Below are positions 62,630-64,000 of a DNA stretch of 64,000 nucleotides, in pieces. Within the stretch, counting starts at the first letter, position 1. Every line of letters begins with the position of its first letter. The position numbers and the translations under genes are program-made. The notes beneath the pieces were generated by a model. It worked only from the letters and a program-made list of their open reading frames with translations, was not told where the DNA came from and made no database searches. Source of the stretch: Bacillota bacterium. GTDB lineage: Bacteria > Bacillota > Clostridia > UBA1381 > UMGS1253. Location: NCBI GenBank assembly GCA_022706785.1, contig JAKJBW010000009.1:1-64000 (forward strand), given 5' to 3'.

Positions 62630-64000
62630 TTAATCCTGCCCTTTTTGCAGCAACTCCTGCAAGACAGCTCTTACGACCTGCGGGTCCGCCCTGCCCGACA
62701 ACGCTCCCACACACTGCCCCATCAAAAAGCCGAATGTTTTTGCGTTGCCCGCCAGATATTCTCCGACCGCCTTTTCATTTTGTTTTAATATATCTGAAAC
62801 GACGCTTTTTATACCCGCCACGTCACTGATCACTGCAAATCCGTTGTCTTTGGCGATTTTGTCCGGGCTGTCCTTGGTTTCAAACATGAGCGTCAGCACT
62901 TTTTTGGCATTGTTGGCTGTGATCTGCCGCTCATCCATCATCTTGACCAGCTTGCCCAGCGCCGCACCGTCAAACGGTATCTGTTCGGGCGAAAGTCCCA
63001 TATCGTTGAGCCTTCGCAGGATCTCCACAATAATTAAGCTGGCCGACGTTCTGGGGTTTGCACTGATAGCGGCGGCATCCTCAAAGATATCGGCAAGCGC
63101 CACAGACTCAAGGATCTGGTTTGCGTCCGAACCGGGCAGGCCCATTTTGCCGGTATACTCAAGGTATCTTTCGTGGGGCATCTTTGGCAGCGATGCGCGC
63201 AGGGCTTCTATCTGCTCCTGGGTAAACTCGGCGGGGATGATATCGGGCTCAGGAAAATAGCGGTAGTCGTGCGCGTTTTCCTTGCTTCTCATCGCCCTGC
63301 TCTCACCCTTATTGTCGTCCCATCTGCGCGTTTCCTGCACGACCCTGCCACCGCTGTCAAGCACCGAAGCCTGCCTCGCGGTTTCGCTTTCAATACAGCG
63401 CACAATGGACCGTATGGAATTTAGGTTTTTCATTTCGGTACGCGTGCCAAGCTCGTCGGTACCCACCGGCCTTACCGAGGTGTTGACGTCCACGCGCATG
63501 GAGCCCTCCTCCATTTTGCAGTCCGACACTCCCGCGTAAAGCAGGCACAGCCGTACCTTTTCCACAAACGCCTTGGCTTCCTGGGCCGATGCGATATCGG
63601 GCTTGGTCACAATCTCAATCAGCGGCACGCCGCAGCGATTGTAGTCCGCCAGGCTGTACTTGTCCAGCCCGTCGTGGACCAGCTTTCCTGCGTCCTCCTC
63701 AAGATGGATCCTTTCAATACGGATGCGCTTTTGTTCCCCGTTAAGCTCAATATCGACGTATCCGTCAAGGCAAAACGGCAGATCAAACTGCGAAATCTGA
63801 TAAGCCTTGGGCAAGTCGGGATAAAAGTAGTTTTTCCGGTCAAACTTTGAAAACAGGCCGATCTCGCAGTTCAGCGCCAGACCCGCCTTGATGGCGTACT
63901 GTACCGCCGCCCTATTGAGCACGGGAAGTGTGCCCGGGACGGAAGTACACACAGGGCAGCACCGCGAATTGGGCTCGCCGCCAAAGCTGACGGGACAGCC
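62630..64000 (-). CDS. gatB: Asp/Glu-tRNA amidotransferase subunit B (partial)
   Basis: The frame is open to the right edge, so the N-terminus (about 20 residues) is missing. The first residues seen, GCPVSFGGEPNSRCCPVC, hold the Cys pairs of the zinc region. Further on come LPKAYQISQFDLPFC, GGRVVQETRRWDD, MRSKENAHDYRYFPEPD and a C-terminal YqeY-like tail domain (TANNAKKVLTLM). GatB selects and kinates misacylated tRNA in GatCAB. aspS follows 36 bases later, so they form an operon. Confidence 0.96.
   Translation of the reverse strand, partial: GCPVSFGGEPNSRCCPVCTSVPGTLPVLNRAAVQYAIKAGLALNCEIGLFSKFDRKNYFYPDLPKAYQISQFDLPFCLDGYVDIELNGEQKRIRIERIHLEEDAGKLVHDGLDKYSLADYNRCGVPLIEIVTKPDIASAQEAKAFVEKVRLCLLYAGVSDCKMEEGSMRVDVNTSVRPVGTDELGTRTEMKNLNSIRSIVRCIESETARQASVLDSGGRVVQETRRWDDNKGESRAMRSKENAHDYRYFPEPDIIPAEFTQEQIEALRASLPKMPHERYLEYTGKMGLPGSDANQILESVALADIFEDAAAISANPRTSASLIIVEILRRLNDMGLSPEQIPFDGAALGKLVKMMDERQITANNAKKVLTLMFETKDSPDKIAKDNGFAVISDVAGIKSVVSDILKQNEKAVGEYLAGNAKTFGFLMGQCVGALSGRADPQVVRAVLQELLQKGQD

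Overview
The window reads as a chromosomal segment of a Bacillota bacterium, most likely class Clostridia. The support is Gram-positive style gene sets, near-consensus sigma-A promoters, strong AGGAGG ribosome sites, the DapL lysine route, an archaeal-type split glutamate synthase, a type III glutamine synthetase, an archaeal-type (probably non-discriminating) AspRS next to gatB, and a pyrophosphate-energised ion pump. Most genes lie on the minus strand. Both ends cut a gene: a secreted surface protein at the left and gatB at the right.

Layout. 1-0.8 kb: secreted carbohydrate-binding-like protein behind a long attenuated leader. 1.3-5.3 kb: ferrous iron uptake (small Cys-rich protein, FeoB, two FeoA) with a DtxR-family regulator and four (A/G)TTAG-N6-CTAAC palindromes. 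5.3-13.7 kb: a six-gene exopolysaccharide operon matching Bacillus subtilis ydaJKLMN plus one extra polytopic membrane protein; its YdaK-like protein has a dead GGDEF motif but an intact RxxD c-di-GMP site. 13.9-20.7 kb: a complete trpEGDCFBA operon whose leader has nine triplets at exact 5-nt spacing (eight GAG/TAG, one AAG), the signature of a TRAP binding site, with two mutually exclusive pairings that would expose or hide the trpE ribosome site. 20.8-23 kb: remnant-like accessory patch with tRNA 3'-end fragments, two HTH proteins, a ribbon-helix-helix protein and a frameshifted small gene. 23.3-33 kb: rpsT, an aldo/keto reductase, two heterodimeric ABC exporter pairs and dCMP deaminase, with a tandem hairpin/extended -10 repeat array. 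33.2-38.2 kb: YjbQ-like protein, perR-rubrerythrin with a PerR-type box, two tandem esterases and two unknown genes. 38.4-44.1 kb: membrane pyrophosphatase, AGCS symporter, dapL. 44.2-49.4 kb: carA and a single reading frame that fuses carB to dapF. 49.4-61 kb: nitrogen assimilation (ANTAR regulator, glnA, split glutamate synthase with purA inside the cluster, glnN). 61.2-64 kb: aspS and gatB, an indirect Asn-tRNA route.

The genes join into three themes: metal and oxidative stress control (feo, perR-rbr), amino acid and nitrogen metabolism (trp, dapL/dapF, car, glt, gln), and envelope or export functions (EPS operon, ABC pairs, surface protein). The strongest second-look items are the CarB-DapF fusion, the TRAP-type trp leader, the repeat array at 29 kb and the attenuator-like leaders in front of nitrogen genes. 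All functional calls come from reading the sequence; no database search was run.
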